NCBI RefSeq assembly: GCF_900105115.1
Contig: NZ_FNRV01000001.1
Location: 6,017,501-6,081,500, forward strand
Origin: Pseudomonas mohnii
GTDB taxonomy: Bacteria; Pseudomonadota; Gammaproteobacteria; Pseudomonadales; Pseudomonadaceae
DNA: 64,000 nucleotides
Direction of reading: 5' to 3'
Positions 28,648-36,757 of the stretch are shown here, piece after piece. Each line of letters opens with the position of its first letter. Position 1 is the first letter of the stretch. The translations under genes and the position numbers were made by a program. The notes under the pieces are model-generated. The model did not search any database. It was not told where the DNA came from and worked only from the letters and a program-made list of their open reading frames with translations.

Positions 28648-29628
28648 TCAATCGGGGCCTGTCGGCGCTGATTGAGTCAACCGCTCCACCAGCGTTTGTA
28701 GCTGGGTAATCTGTTGTGTCTGGCTCCGCAGCTCGCGCTGGGTCTGCCTTTGTTTAAGCAATTGCTGCTTGGTCTTCTCGCGCAAAGTGGTGAGCTTGTG
28801 GGCGATGGCATGCATCTGACGCAGATCGCTCTGATGTTCGAGGTCGGCTGCCTGCACTTGCTCCTGGGCCGATTGCAGGGCCTGTTCCAGGCGGCGCGTC
28901 TCTTGATGCTGGCGCAGTTGTTCACCGCTCATGCGCTCCAAATCACGGTACAACTGGCTCAGTTCTTCCTGTTTGCTGAGCAATTGGTCGCGGTTTGTCC
29001 GTGCCTCACGCTGCAATTGCTGGAGTTGCTGATCGTGACGTTGGACCTCTTGTTCGCGCTGGAGCAGGTGCTGTTCCCGATAGTGGTCCAGTGCTTCCTG
29101 AGTCAGGCGGTGTTTATCCTCAAGGGAAACGATCTGCCCCGCCCTGTCCTCAAGCAGGCGCAGTTGTTGCTCATGGGCCTCCTGTAACCGCTGGCTTTCC
29201 ACTTCACACGCCTGTAACTGGCTGGTCAAGGTCTGTTCATGGACCAGGCCAGCCTGTCGGGCTTGTCCCAGGGTGGCGTGGGCCAATTGCAGATGCTCCA
29301 GATGTGCTGCTTCCACTTCCCGTTGTTGCCTGGCTGCCAGTTGCTTACGGTCGAAGGCCGCTCGATCAGCCGCCAGAGCCTCCTCGGCTCGCTGTTGGAC
29401 GCGCACGACTAGACTGGCGATGTAGCGGGTGAGTTCTTCGTCCAGCGGCATTTCCGGCGTAGGAGCCTCGGCCTCCCCGAGTTCCTTGAGATAGCGCTGA
29501 ATGGTGGATTTCGAACCGGTATTGCCCAGCTCAACACGCACGGCGTCGATGCTGGGGTGCAGGCCGCGGGCGAGGAGGGCATTGCGTGCGATCTGAACTA
29601 CTGCCTTATTGACGCCGCCGCGAGCCAT
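28648..29628 (-). CDS. tnpT: KfrA-like coiled-coil DNA-binding protein, TnpT-like
   Basis: A 326-residue protein. Residues 1-60 form a KfrA-type DNA-binding domain (VNKAVVQIARNALLARGLHP, GSKSTIQRYLKELG); the rest is an almost continuous Gln/Glu/Arg/Leu-rich coiled coil. Length, domain order and divergent placement next to a tyrosine recombinase match TnpT, the helper protein of Tn4651-type cointegrate resolution, which binds the res region with TnpS. A plasmid KfrA-like role is the alternative, but the paired recombinase and shared inverted repeat make the transposon role more likely. Confidence 0.72.
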   Translation of the reverse strand: MARGGVNKAVVQIARNALLARGLHPSIDAVRVELGNTGSKSTIQRYLKELGEAEAPTPEMPLDEELTRYIASLVVRVQQRAEEALAADRAAFDRKQLAARQQREVEAAHLEHLQLAHATLGQARQAGLVHEQTLTSQLQACEVESQRLQEAHEQQLRLLEDRAGQIVSLEDKHRLTQEALDHYREQHLLQREQEVQRHDQQLQQLQREARTNRDQLLSKQEELSQLYRDLERMSGEQLRQHQETRRLEQALQSAQEQVQAADLEHQSDLRQMHAIAHKLTTLREKTKQQLLKQRQTQRELRSQTQQITQLQTLVERLTQSAPTGPD

Positions 29629-29805
29629 GGCTTGGCCTCCTACGATTTCGTAGTGTTTTACGCAGTATGGAAGTACAGGTGTACAAAAGCCCGGAATGCA
29701 ACGAACTGGGCGACGAAATAACTCTGGAGAATGCTGATTTCTCCAGAGTTATGCAGCAGTTTTTCGAAATGGGGCTTTTTCGCGGTACGCGAGGAGGGGA
29801 ATCCC
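29629..29805. other. Candidate resolution site (res/rst) between tnpT and tnpS
   Basis: A 177-bp intergenic region with a perfect 14-bp inverted repeat, ATAACTCTGGAGAA (29718-29731) and its complement (29739-29752), around a 7-bp spacer TGCTGAT: the geometry of a tyrosine-recombinase core site. Accessory symmetric elements are TACGATTTCGTA (29641-29652) and two GTAC copies at 29673-29684. Confidence 0.6.
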
Positions 29806-30714
29806 ATGACAGACCCAGCGGATCGTTATCTACGGCCCGTACAGCGGGATAGCACCCAGCGACGCTATCAGGGCGTGCTGAGGTATTTCGAGCAGGGGTG
29901 GGGCGCCTGTTTGCCAGCGTCCGGTGCCACGGTGGTGCGGTATCTGGTGGAACATGCCGAAACGCTGTCCAGCAGCACGTTGGGCCTGCATCTGGCCGCG
30001 CTTGCGCAGTGGCATCGCGGCCACGGTTTCGATGATCCCACCAAAAGCGCAAAAGTACGCCAAGTGCTGCGCAACATCCGCGCGCAACACCCACGCCTGG
30101 TCAAACAAGCCGAGCCTCTGCCGTTGATCGAGCTGGAGCGCTGTGTCGCCGGACTGCAGGAACTGATCGCCAGTGATCACCCGGTGGCACGCCTGCGTGC
30201 TTACCGTGACCAGGCGCTGATTTTGATGGGCTTCTGGCGGGCGTTTCGCGCCGACGAGCTGTGTCGACTGCGGGTGGAGCACAATAGGTTATGCCAGGGG
30301 CAGCAGTTGGAGGTGTTTCTGGGCAGCAGCAAGACGGATCGAGAATTTCGCGGGCAGGTGGTCCTGTTGCCGGCATTGAAGCGTTTGTGTCCGGTGCAGG
30401 CCTACGAGGACTGGCTTTCGATCAGCGAGTTGCAGGAGGGGCCGGTATTTCGTCCGATTAACCAGTGGGGGCAGATCAGTCCCCAAGGGCTCAAGCCCGA
30501 TGGGGTGACCTATGTATTGCGCGAGGCGTTTGCGTGCAGTGGTTTGGATGGTGAGGCCTACACGGGGCATTCATTGCGCCGTGGATTTGCTACGTGGGCG
30601 AATAACGATAACTGGAGCACCAAGCAATTGATGGACTATGTCGGTTGGAGAGATGTGAAGTCGGCCATGCGCTACATTGATACCACCGCTCCTTTTGGAG
30701 ACCTGCGCCGTTAG
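29806..30714 (+). CDS. tnpS: Tyrosine recombinase, TnpS-like
   Basis: A 302-residue site-specific recombinase. An N-terminal SAM-like core-binding domain (residues about 15-95) is followed by the catalytic domain with R148 (WRAFRADELCRL), K176 (SSKTDRE), H255 and R258 (HSLRRGFATW), W281 and the nucleophile Y290 (AMRYIDTTAP): a complete set. Start ATG at 29806 follows GAGGAGGGGAATCCC; the frame opens 25 codons earlier. Divergent from the TnpT-like gene, as in Tn4651-type elements, where the pair resolves cointegrates. Confidence 0.85.
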   Translation: MTDPADRYLRPVQRDSTQRRYQGVLRYFEQGWGACLPASGATVVRYLVEHAETLSSSTLGLHLAALAQWHRGHGFDDPTKSAKVRQVLRNIRAQHPRLVKQAEPLPLIELERCVAGLQELIASDHPVARLRAYRDQALILMGFWRAFRADELCRLRVEHNRLCQGQQLEVFLGSSKTDREFRGQVVLLPALKRLCPVQAYEDWLSISELQEGPVFRPINQWGQISPQGLKPDGVTYVLREAFACSGLDGEAYTGHSLRRGFATWANNDNWSTKQLMDYVGWRDVKSAMRYIDTTAPFGDLRR

Positions 30715-30745
30715 AGGGATTTAGTCGGTATGCTTTTGGCCGGGT

Positions 30746-30772
30746 AGCGACGGTTTAGTTGCGACCGTCGCT
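30746..30772. terminator. Hairpin after tnpS
   Basis: 9-bp inverted repeat AGCGACGGT (30746-30754) / ACCGTCGCT (30764-30772) followed by an AT-rich tail; possible terminator or part of the island edge. Confidence 0.4.
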
Positions 30773-30779
30773 TGTAAAT

Positions 30780-31307
30780 TTAGACCTCCGTCTGCTCAGT
30801 CATTTCTAGAGCATCGTCGACCTCAACTGCCAAACCGTGGGCCTGAACAAGCCTTTTTCCGTGTGGGGTCAGCACCTCTGTGTTGGGATGTCCCGTCTTC
30901 AGAAGGTCGTAGAAAATGTGCTGTGTGTCATTGTTAAGCTCAAGTTTGCAGCGGCCATCGGCATATAAATAATCTGGGATCTCACGTTCATATTCTAGCT
31001 GACCGTGCTCAATCAACTTGCGAAGGATCAGCGACAGGTACAAGCAAGTGGTGGTCAACCGTTGTTGACCGTCAACCACATCCACCACTTTCAAGCGGCG
31101 GGTGCCGTAGTTGACTACCTCAGCGTCACGACCGGCATAAATCACCACCGTTCCGGTGTAATGGCCATGCACCTTTTCGTCAACAAGTGCATCAACATCT
31201 TGGACGAAATCATTCCACTGTTTCTCTACCCACGCATAGCCACGCTGGTAGTCTGGTATTTTATATAGGGACTCTGAAAACAAAGTGGTCATTGTTTTTT
31301 TATGCAT
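30780..31307 (-). pseudogene. Truncated DUF262 (GmrS-like) gene
   Basis: 175 residues from MHKKTMTTLF. They carry the DUF262 hallmarks IPDYQRGYAW (about 17-26) and VVDGQQRLTTTCLYL (about 77-91), the ParB-like nucleotide-binding part of GmrSD-type restriction proteins. The family is usually 350 or more residues. Here similarity-like sequence stops near LTPHGKRLVQAH, and a short unrelated tail precedes the stop, only 66 bp from tnpS. I read this as a 5' gene fragment cut off by the island. Confidence 0.7.
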
Positions 31308-31397
31308 GTCTACGTGTCCCTACCAGCGCAATAAAGTAGACGCCTAGCCATCAAGCTCAGCGGTTAGACCGTACAGGGTTCGTGAGAGGAGGAGACA

Positions 31398-31616
31398 ATG
31401 ACCATGCCGAGTGAGCGCACACGAGCGCTGATTCAGACGCGAGATCTCTTGGTCGAACTTGCACAAGATCCCGGGCTGTCAGAGTCCATTCGACGTCAGG
31501 CCCGCCAGCTGTTACGCCATTATCCCCATGCAAACGAGATACTAAGGGCAGGGCAGCTCGAAGAGCGACGGGTCGACCGGCTGACCGAGCCCTTCCTGAG
31601 CTCCAGTATCGATTAA
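31398..31616 (+). CDS. Small BPSL0761-family protein
   Basis: A 72-residue protein, MTMPSERTRALIQTRDLLVE, with the RQARQLLRHYPHANEI segment typical of the small BPSL0761-type family found near mobile and plasmid-like regions. The strong GAGGAGGAGACA just upstream fixes the start. No known function; the fold is likely helical. It lies on the genome side of the DUF262 fragment. Confidence 0.65.
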   Translation: MTMPSERTRALIQTRDLLVELAQDPGLSESIRRQARQLLRHYPHANEILRAGQLEERRVDRLTEPFLSSSID

Positions 31617-31804
31617 CCGTCTTGGCTAACCATGATCGGCCAAAAGTCGCTGATCCCGAACCATTGATAGGTAAGGGTTAAGCAGTTCTCTCCGATGCTT
31701 CCTACCAAACACGTTTAACCTAAGTCGTAGTGAAATATCAAAACGACACTGGTAATGTCTTGATTACGTTCGTCAAACCATTAAGGGATGGAGGCGAAAA
31801 TAGA

Positions 31805-31848
31805 AGCCCTGGAGCCGCGAACCTCCAGGGCTTTGTTTTTTTGTTTTT
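31805..31848 (+). terminator. Rho-independent terminator
   Basis: 10-bp stem AGCCCTGGAG / CTCCAGGGCT with an 8-nt loop and a long T-run on the plus strand, between the small plus-strand gene and the convergent glcB. Confidence 0.85.
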
Positions 31849-31876
31849 CAACAAGGTAAGGGAATTCGATCAACAT

Positions 31877-34054
31877 TTATTTTTGTTGTTTAAATACGGC
31901 ACGGAAGCGATGCAGAAGCGGCTCTGTATAACCACTCGGTTGGTGCAACCCTTCGAACACGAGCGCACAAGCCGCCTGGAATGCTACCGAGCCTTCGAAG
32001 TCGGAAGCCATCGGTCGATACAGCTGATCGCCAGCATTTTGCTGATCCACCACATGCGCCATGCGCTGCAGGATCTTCAGCGTCTGCTGTTGGTCAATCA
32101 CACCATGACGCAGCCAGTTGGCGATGTGCTGGCTGGAGATACGGAGTGTGGCGCGGTCTTCCATCAGACCAACATCATGGATATCTGGCACTTTGGAGCA
32201 ACCCACGCCTTGCTCGACCCAGCGCACCACATAACCAAGCAGACCCTGTGCGTTGTTTTCCACTTCTTCGCGGATTTGCTCCGCCGTCCATTTAGCGTCA
32301 ACAGCAACTGGCACGGTCAGCAGGTCATTGAGCAGGTCGTCACTAACAGCTGCCAGGTCAATCCCCTCGAGCTCTTGTTGAATCGCCGCTACGTCGACGT
32401 TGTGGTAGTGCAAGGCGTGCAAAGTCGCAGCAGTTGGGGACGGCACCCAGGCAGTGTTCGCGCCTGCTTTCGGGTGCGCGATTTTCTGCTCGACCATGGC
32501 CGCCATCAAGTCGGGCATGGCCCACATGCCTTTACCGATCTGTGCCCGGCCGCGCAATCCGCAGTTCAAGCCGACTAGGACATTGTTGTACTCATAGGCC
32601 TGTATCCAGGCGCTGCTTTTCATGTCGCCTTTGCGCAGCATCGCGCCAGCTTCCATGGAGGTATGCATCTCGTCGCCGGTGCGGTCAAGAAAACCTGTAT
32701 TGATAAAGGCGACACGTGACGCCGCCGCAGCAATGCACGCCTTGAGATTGACGCTGGTGCGGCGCTCCTCGTCCATGATGCCCATCTTCAGCGTGTGGCG
32801 TTCAAGCTGCAGCACGTCTTCGATACAGCTGAACAAGCGCTCGGCGAAAGCAACTTCGGCTGGCCCGTGCATTTTCGGTTTGACGATGTAGACGCTGCCG
32901 GTGCGCGAGTTGCCTTGGCGCTTTAGATCGTGCAGGGCGATCAGGCTGGTGACCATGCCGTCGAGAATGCCTTCGGGAATTTCCCGATTGTTGCCATAGA
33001 GCACGGCCGGGTTGGTCATCAAGTGTCCGACGTTGCGAATGAGCAGCAGCGCGCGGCCGTGCAGTTTGAAGGCAGTACCGTCGACGCCAGTGTATACACG
33101 GTCCCCGTTGAGCCGACGGGTGACGGTTTTGCCGTTCTTCTCCAGCGTCTCTGAAAGATCGCCCTTCATCAGGCCCAGCCAGTTGCGATATACCCGTACC
33201 TTGTCGTCGGCATCGACGGCCGCGACGGAGTCTTCGCAGTCGATGATGGTCGACAAAGCCGATTCGATCAGCAGGTCTTTCACCGAAGCGGCGTCGCTAC
33301 GCCCGATCGGGCTCGTCGGATCGATCTGGATCTCGATATGCAAGCCATTGTTGCGCAGAACGATGGCCGTCGGTGCGGTGGCCGTACCTTGGTAACCCAC
33401 CAATTTTTCGGGCTGACGTAGCGTGGTGTGCTGATCGCCTTTGAGTATGACAGCCAACGCACCACCTAAGATGCGGTACGAAGTGGCGTTGGCGTGTGAG
33501 CCCGACTTCAATGGCAAGGCTTCATCCAGGAAGGCTTTGGCAAAGGCCACAACTTTGGCGCCACGCACCGGGTTGTATCCCATGCCCGATTCTGCACCGT
33601 TGTCGCTGCTGATCACGTCGCTGCCGTACAGGGCGTCATACAATGAGCCCCAACGTGCATTGGCAGCATTCAGGGCATACCGCGCGTTGATGGCGGGCAC
33701 GACCAGCTGCGGCCCTGCCTGTTGGCTGATTTCGCGATCAACTTTGGTGGTGCTGGCCTGTACTTGCGCAGGTTGTGGTTGCAGGTAGCCGATTGAGGAC
33801 AGGAACGCGCGATACGCCGGCATATCGGTGATGGGGCCTGGATTGGCTTTATGCCAGATGTCCAATTCCAGCTGCAAACGTTCGCGGTCGGCCAACAAAG
33901 CCCGGTTGGTCGGCGCCAATTCCTGGACCAGATCGGAGAACCCGCTCCAGAAGGTTTGGACGTCAATGCCTGTGCCGGGCAGGACTTCTTCATCGATAAA
34001 TGCCTGCAGGGCAGGCGCGACCTGCAGCCCGTGAATTTTTACGTAATCAGTCAT
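31877..34054 (-). CDS. glcB: Malate synthase G
   Basis: A 725-residue cytoplasmic enzyme joining glyoxylate and acetyl-CoA to malate. Length is normal for isoform G. Conserved parts include [24 protein letters not shown] near the start and the [28 protein letters not shown] and [17 protein letters not shown] stretches of the barrel active site. The start at MTDYVKIH (34054) follows AGAGAAGAACCC. It is the last gene of the glcDEFG-glcB series (11 bp after glcG); in most pseudomonads glcB stands alone, so the linkage is notable. Confidence 0.97.
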   Translation of the reverse strand: MTDYVKIHGLQVAPALQAFIDEEVLPGTGIDVQTFWSGFSDLVQELAPTNRALLADRERLQLELDIWHKANPGPITDMPAYRAFLSSIGYLQPQPAQVQASTTKVDREISQQAGPQLVVPAINARYALNAANARWGSLYDALYGSDVISSDNGAESGMGYNPVRGAKVVAFAKAFLDEALPLKSGSHANATSYRILGGALAVILKGDQHTTLRQPEKLVGYQGTATAPTAIVLRNNGLHIEIQIDPTSPIGRSDAASVKDLLIESALSTIIDCEDSVAAVDADDKVRVYRNWLGLMKGDLSETLEKNGKTVTRRLNGDRVYTGVDGTAFKLHGRALLLIRNVGHLMTNPAVLYGNNREIPEGILDGMVTSLIALHDLKRQGNSRTGSVYIVKPKMHGPAEVAFAERLFSCIEDVLQLERHTLKMGIMDEERRTSVNLKACIAAAASRVAFINTGFLDRTGDEMHTSMEAGAMLRKGDMKSSAWIQAYEYNNVLVGLNCGLRGRAQIGKGMWAMPDLMAAMVEQKIAHPKAGANTAWVPSPTAATLHALHYHNVDVAAIQQELEGIDLAAVSDDLLNDLLTVPVAVDAKWTAEQIREEVENNAQGLLGYVVRWVEQGVGCSKVPDIHDVGLMEDRATLRISSQHIANWLRHGVIDQQQTLKILQRMAHVVDQQNAGDQLYRPMASDFEGSVAFQAACALVFEGLHQPSGYTEPLLHRFRAVFKQQK

Positions 34055-34065
34055 GGGTTCTTCTC

Positions 34066-34467
34066 TCAATTCAAGGCTCGGACGCCGGCTGCGGCAATCT
34101 GTGCATCCTGGTCGGCCTTGACGCCGGAAACGCCGACCGCGCCCACGACCTGACCCTCGACAACAATGGGTACGCCACCTTCGAGGGACGTCACCAGCGG
34201 CGCCGAGAGGAATGCGCTACGCCCACCGTTGACCATCTCTTCATAGCCTTTCGACTCGCGTCGACCGAGGGCCGACGTCCGGGCTTTTTCCGTGGCGATG
34301 TAAGCACCGATTGGCGCGCAACCGTCCAAGCGCTCAAGGGCCAGCGGATGACCGCCATCATCCACCACGGCAATGCAGACATTCCATTGGTTGAGCTGGG
34401 CTTCGCTGCGCGCGGCAGCGAGGATCAGGCCGACTTCTTTCTGGCTCAATACGGCTTTGCTGTTCAT
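34066..34467 (-). CDS. glcG: GlcG-type heme-binding/DUF336 protein
   Basis: A 133-residue small soluble protein of the GlcG/HbpS family, from the ATG at 34467 ([16 protein letters not shown]). Family features are [17 protein letters not shown] near residue 40 and the glycine-rich [19 protein letters not shown]. It overlaps the glcF stop by 4 bp. Its role in glycolate oxidation is accessory and not well defined. Confidence 0.9.
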   Translation of the reverse strand: MNSKAVLSQKEVGLILAAARSEAQLNQWNVCIAVVDDGGHPLALERLDGCAPIGAYIATEKARTSALGRRESKGYEEMVNGGRSAFLSAPLVTSLEGGVPIVVEGQVVGAVGVSGVKADQDAQIAAAGVRALN

Positions 34468-35696
34468 GGGTTTTCCTGTGAGTGAATGGCATCTTCGACC
34501 ACCTCGATCCAGTGCCGTACCGGGGTGCGACCGGCACTGTCGAGGTGGGTTTGGCAACCGATGTTGGCGGTGGCAATAACGGTGGGTGAGCCGCTCTCCA
34601 ACGCTTTCATCTTGTTGTCGCGCAGCTGGCGCGAAAGCGTGGGTTGAGTGATTGAGTAGGTGCCCGCAGAGCCGCAGCAAAGATGGCTGTCGGGCACGGC
34701 GGTAAGATGAAATCCCAGGCGAGTCAGAACGCTTTCGACCGCGCCGCCGAGCTTGAGGGCATGTTGCAGTGTGCACGGGCAATGGAAGGCCAGGCGTTGC
34801 TCGCTGCGAGCGCCAAGTTGCTCCAAAGGCTCCGTTTGCAGGACCTCGACCAGATCCTTGCTCATGGCACTGATCCGGGCCGCCTTCTGGGCATACGCCG
34901 GGTCATGCTTGAGCAGATGGCCATACTCCTTGACGAAAGCACCGCAGCCGCTGGCGGTTTGCACGATGGCTTCGGCACCACTTTCGATAGCCGGCCACCA
35001 GGCGTCGATATTGCGCCGGGCTCGCTCCAGCCCCGCTTGCTGGGCGTCGAGGTGGTAGTCAACCGCGCCGCAGCATCCAGCCTGGCTGATTGGCGTGATG
35101 CTGATGCCCAAGCGATCCAGCACCCGCGCGGTGGCAGCATTGGTGTTCGGGGACAAGCTTGGCTGCACGCAGCCTTCGAGCATTAACATCGTTCGTGCGA
35201 GCGTTCGCGTCGGCCTGGGCTTCGCTTGGGTAATGTGCCGCGGCAGTTTCAGTCTTACGGTTTGCGGCAGTAAGGGGCGCAAGCTATTGCCGATTTTCAG
35301 TAAGGGCTTGAACAGCAGTGGGTTGGGCAACAAAGCCCGCAAGCCATGGCGCAACATGCGCTGACCCCTGCTGCGCGGCACTGCCTGATCGACCACGGCA
35401 CGACCAATGTCCAGCAAGTTGTGATAGTTCACGCCGGATGGGCAGGTGGTTTCACAGTTTCTGCACGACAGGCAACGGTCCAGATGTTGTTGCGTCTTGG
35501 CCGTGACTTCGTTGCCTTCCAGCACTTGCTTGATCAGGTAGATGCGCCCGCGCGGGCCATCCAGTTCATCACCCAACAGTTGGTAGGTCGGGCAGGTGGC
35601 ATTGCAGAAACCGCAATGTACGCAACTGCGCAGGATGCTTTCGGCTTCTTCTGCGCGCTCCAGTCGCTGGGCTTTTTCGCTCAAGGTGGTTTGCAT
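34464..35696 (-). CDS. glcF: Glycolate oxidase iron-sulphur subunit GlcF
   Basis: A 410-residue electron-transfer subunit. Two 4Fe-4S motifs (CVHCGFCNATCPTYQ at about 25-39, CLSCRNCETTCPSGV at about 75-89) precede two cysteine-rich CCG domains (AGCCGAVDYH and LCCGSAGTYS). GlcF passes electrons from GlcDE to the membrane quinone pool. The ATG at 35696 (MQTTLSEKAQRLERAEEAES) is the usual family start; 2 bp separate it from the glcE stop. Confidence 0.95.
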   Translation of the reverse strand: MQTTLSEKAQRLERAEEAESILRSCVHCGFCNATCPTYQLLGDELDGPRGRIYLIKQVLEGNEVTAKTQQHLDRCLSCRNCETTCPSGVNYHNLLDIGRAVVDQAVPRSRGQRMLRHGLRALLPNPLLFKPLLKIGNSLRPLLPQTVRLKLPRHITQAKPRPTRTLARTMLMLEGCVQPSLSPNTNAATARVLDRLGISITPISQAGCCGAVDYHLDAQQAGLERARRNIDAWWPAIESGAEAIVQTASGCGAFVKEYGHLLKHDPAYAQKAARISAMSKDLVEVLQTEPLEQLGARSEQRLAFHCPCTLQHALKLGGAVESVLTRLGFHLTAVPDSHLCCGSAGTYSITQPTLSRQLRDNKMKALESGSPTVIATANIGCQTHLDSAGRTPVRHWIEVVEDAIHSQENP

Positions 35697-35698
35697 GA

Positions 35699-36757
35699 TC
35701 AGATCTCTGCGTACATTCGGCCTGGATTGAAAATCCCTTGTGGGTCCAGTTGTGACTTGAGCGATTGCTGGTAGCGCAGCAACGGTGCCGCCAGTGGCTG
35801 GAAGGGCTGCTCGGCATTTGCATGGCAGGTGGCATTTCCTCCAGCTTGACTGGCAATGGCGCGGATGGTCTCGGCGTTGGCGCTGGATTTCAGCCAGCGC
35901 TGGGCACCGCCCCAATCGATCAATTGCTCGCCTGGCAGGCTCAAAGGGCCGGTGTGGGTCGGCAGTGACAGGCGCCAGAGCGGGCGGTCATCGGCAAAAA
36001 ATGCCAGGCGCTGGGCGTTCAGTTCGCTCCAGTAACCGGCGTCGAGCAGTTCGCCGCCCAAACGATCATGCGCCGCCGTTACCGAGCCTTCGCCGCCCTC
36101 CAGACGCAGATTCAAGCGTTGTCCGTCATGACTGGCCGCGCTGATGGGGATGGGTTCCTGCCCCCACTGCGCCAGTTTCAGCAGGGCCTGCTCGGTGCTC
36201 ATTTCCAGGGTGATACTGAGGCTGTGTCGCGGCTTTGGCAGGACCTTGAGGGACACTTCGGTCAGCAGCCCCAGGCAGCCAAAACTGCCTGCCATCAAGC
36301 GCGACAAGTCGTAGCCCGCCACGTTCTTCATCACTTCGCCACCGAAGCGCAGATGCTTGCCATGACCGGTAATGACGCGGGTTCCCAGCACGTAGTCGCG
36401 AACCGAGCCGGCCCACGGTCTGCGTGGCCCTGACAGGCCGGCCGCAACCATGCCACCAAGGGTCGCTCCGTCATCGCTGTGGGGTGGTTCGCACGGCAGC
36501 ATTTGCCCGGCGGCGTCCAGCGTTGCGTTCAATTCGGCCAACGGCGTGCCGGCGCGTGCCGTGATCACCAGTTCCGTAGGGTCATAGGTCACAATGCCGC
36601 GATGCGCACGAGTATCGAGCAGTTGACCGCGCACCTCGCGACCCAGATGAGCCTTGCTGTTACCTCCCTGAATGCGCAATGGAACATGGTTGCGCAGGGC
36701 ATGCTCAACCTGTTGCAAAAGCGCTGCGCCAGCGTCGTTGGAATGTTGGCCAGGCAT
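35699..36757 (-). CDS. glcE: Glycolate oxidase FAD-binding subunit GlcE
   Basis: A 352-residue FAD-binding (PCMH/BBE-type) subunit. FAD-domain signatures are VPLRIQGGNSKAHLGR (near residue 26), DDGATLGGMVAAGLSGPRRP and VMKNVAGYDLSRLMAGSFG; the C-terminus ends in DPQGIFNPGRMY. Its start overlaps the glcD stop by one base, indicating coupling. Works with GlcD and GlcF to oxidise glycolate to glyoxylate. Confidence 0.95.
   Translation of the reverse strand: MPGQHSNDAGAALLQQVEHALRNHVPLRIQGGNSKAHLGREVRGQLLDTRAHRGIVTYDPTELVITARAGTPLAELNATLDAAGQMLPCEPPHSDDGATLGGMVAAGLSGPRRPWAGSVRDYVLGTRVITGHGKHLRFGGEVMKNVAGYDLSRLMAGSFGCLGLLTEVSLKVLPKPRHSLSITLEMSTEQALLKLAQWGQEPIPISAASHDGQRLNLRLEGGEGSVTAAHDRLGGELLDAGYWSELNAQRLAFFADDRPLWRLSLPTHTGPLSLPGEQLIDWGGAQRWLKSSANAETIRAIASQAGGNATCHANAEQPFQPLAAPLLRYQQSLKSQLDPQGIFNPGRMYAEI

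Larger units (their letters stand above)
19550..30775. mobile_element. Tn7-like/Tn5053-like transposon or island with Tn4651-type resolution genes
   Basis: Contiguous block with TniQ, TnsC, TnsB and TnsA-like genes on the minus strand, two unrecognised genes, and a divergent TnpT-like/TnpS-like pair with a central inverted repeat. It differs from flanking Pseudomonas DNA in A+T content, most strongly over tniQ. It is bounded by a REP pair on the left and a truncated DUF262 gene on the right. Exact ends and target duplications could not be identified, so the limits are approximate and the resolution module may belong to a separate element. Confidence 0.7.

Noticed and set aside
28648..29628. 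Plasmid-type KfrA partition protein
   Set aside because: No plasmid replication or parA/parB genes; pairing with a divergent tyrosine recombinase fits TnpT better.
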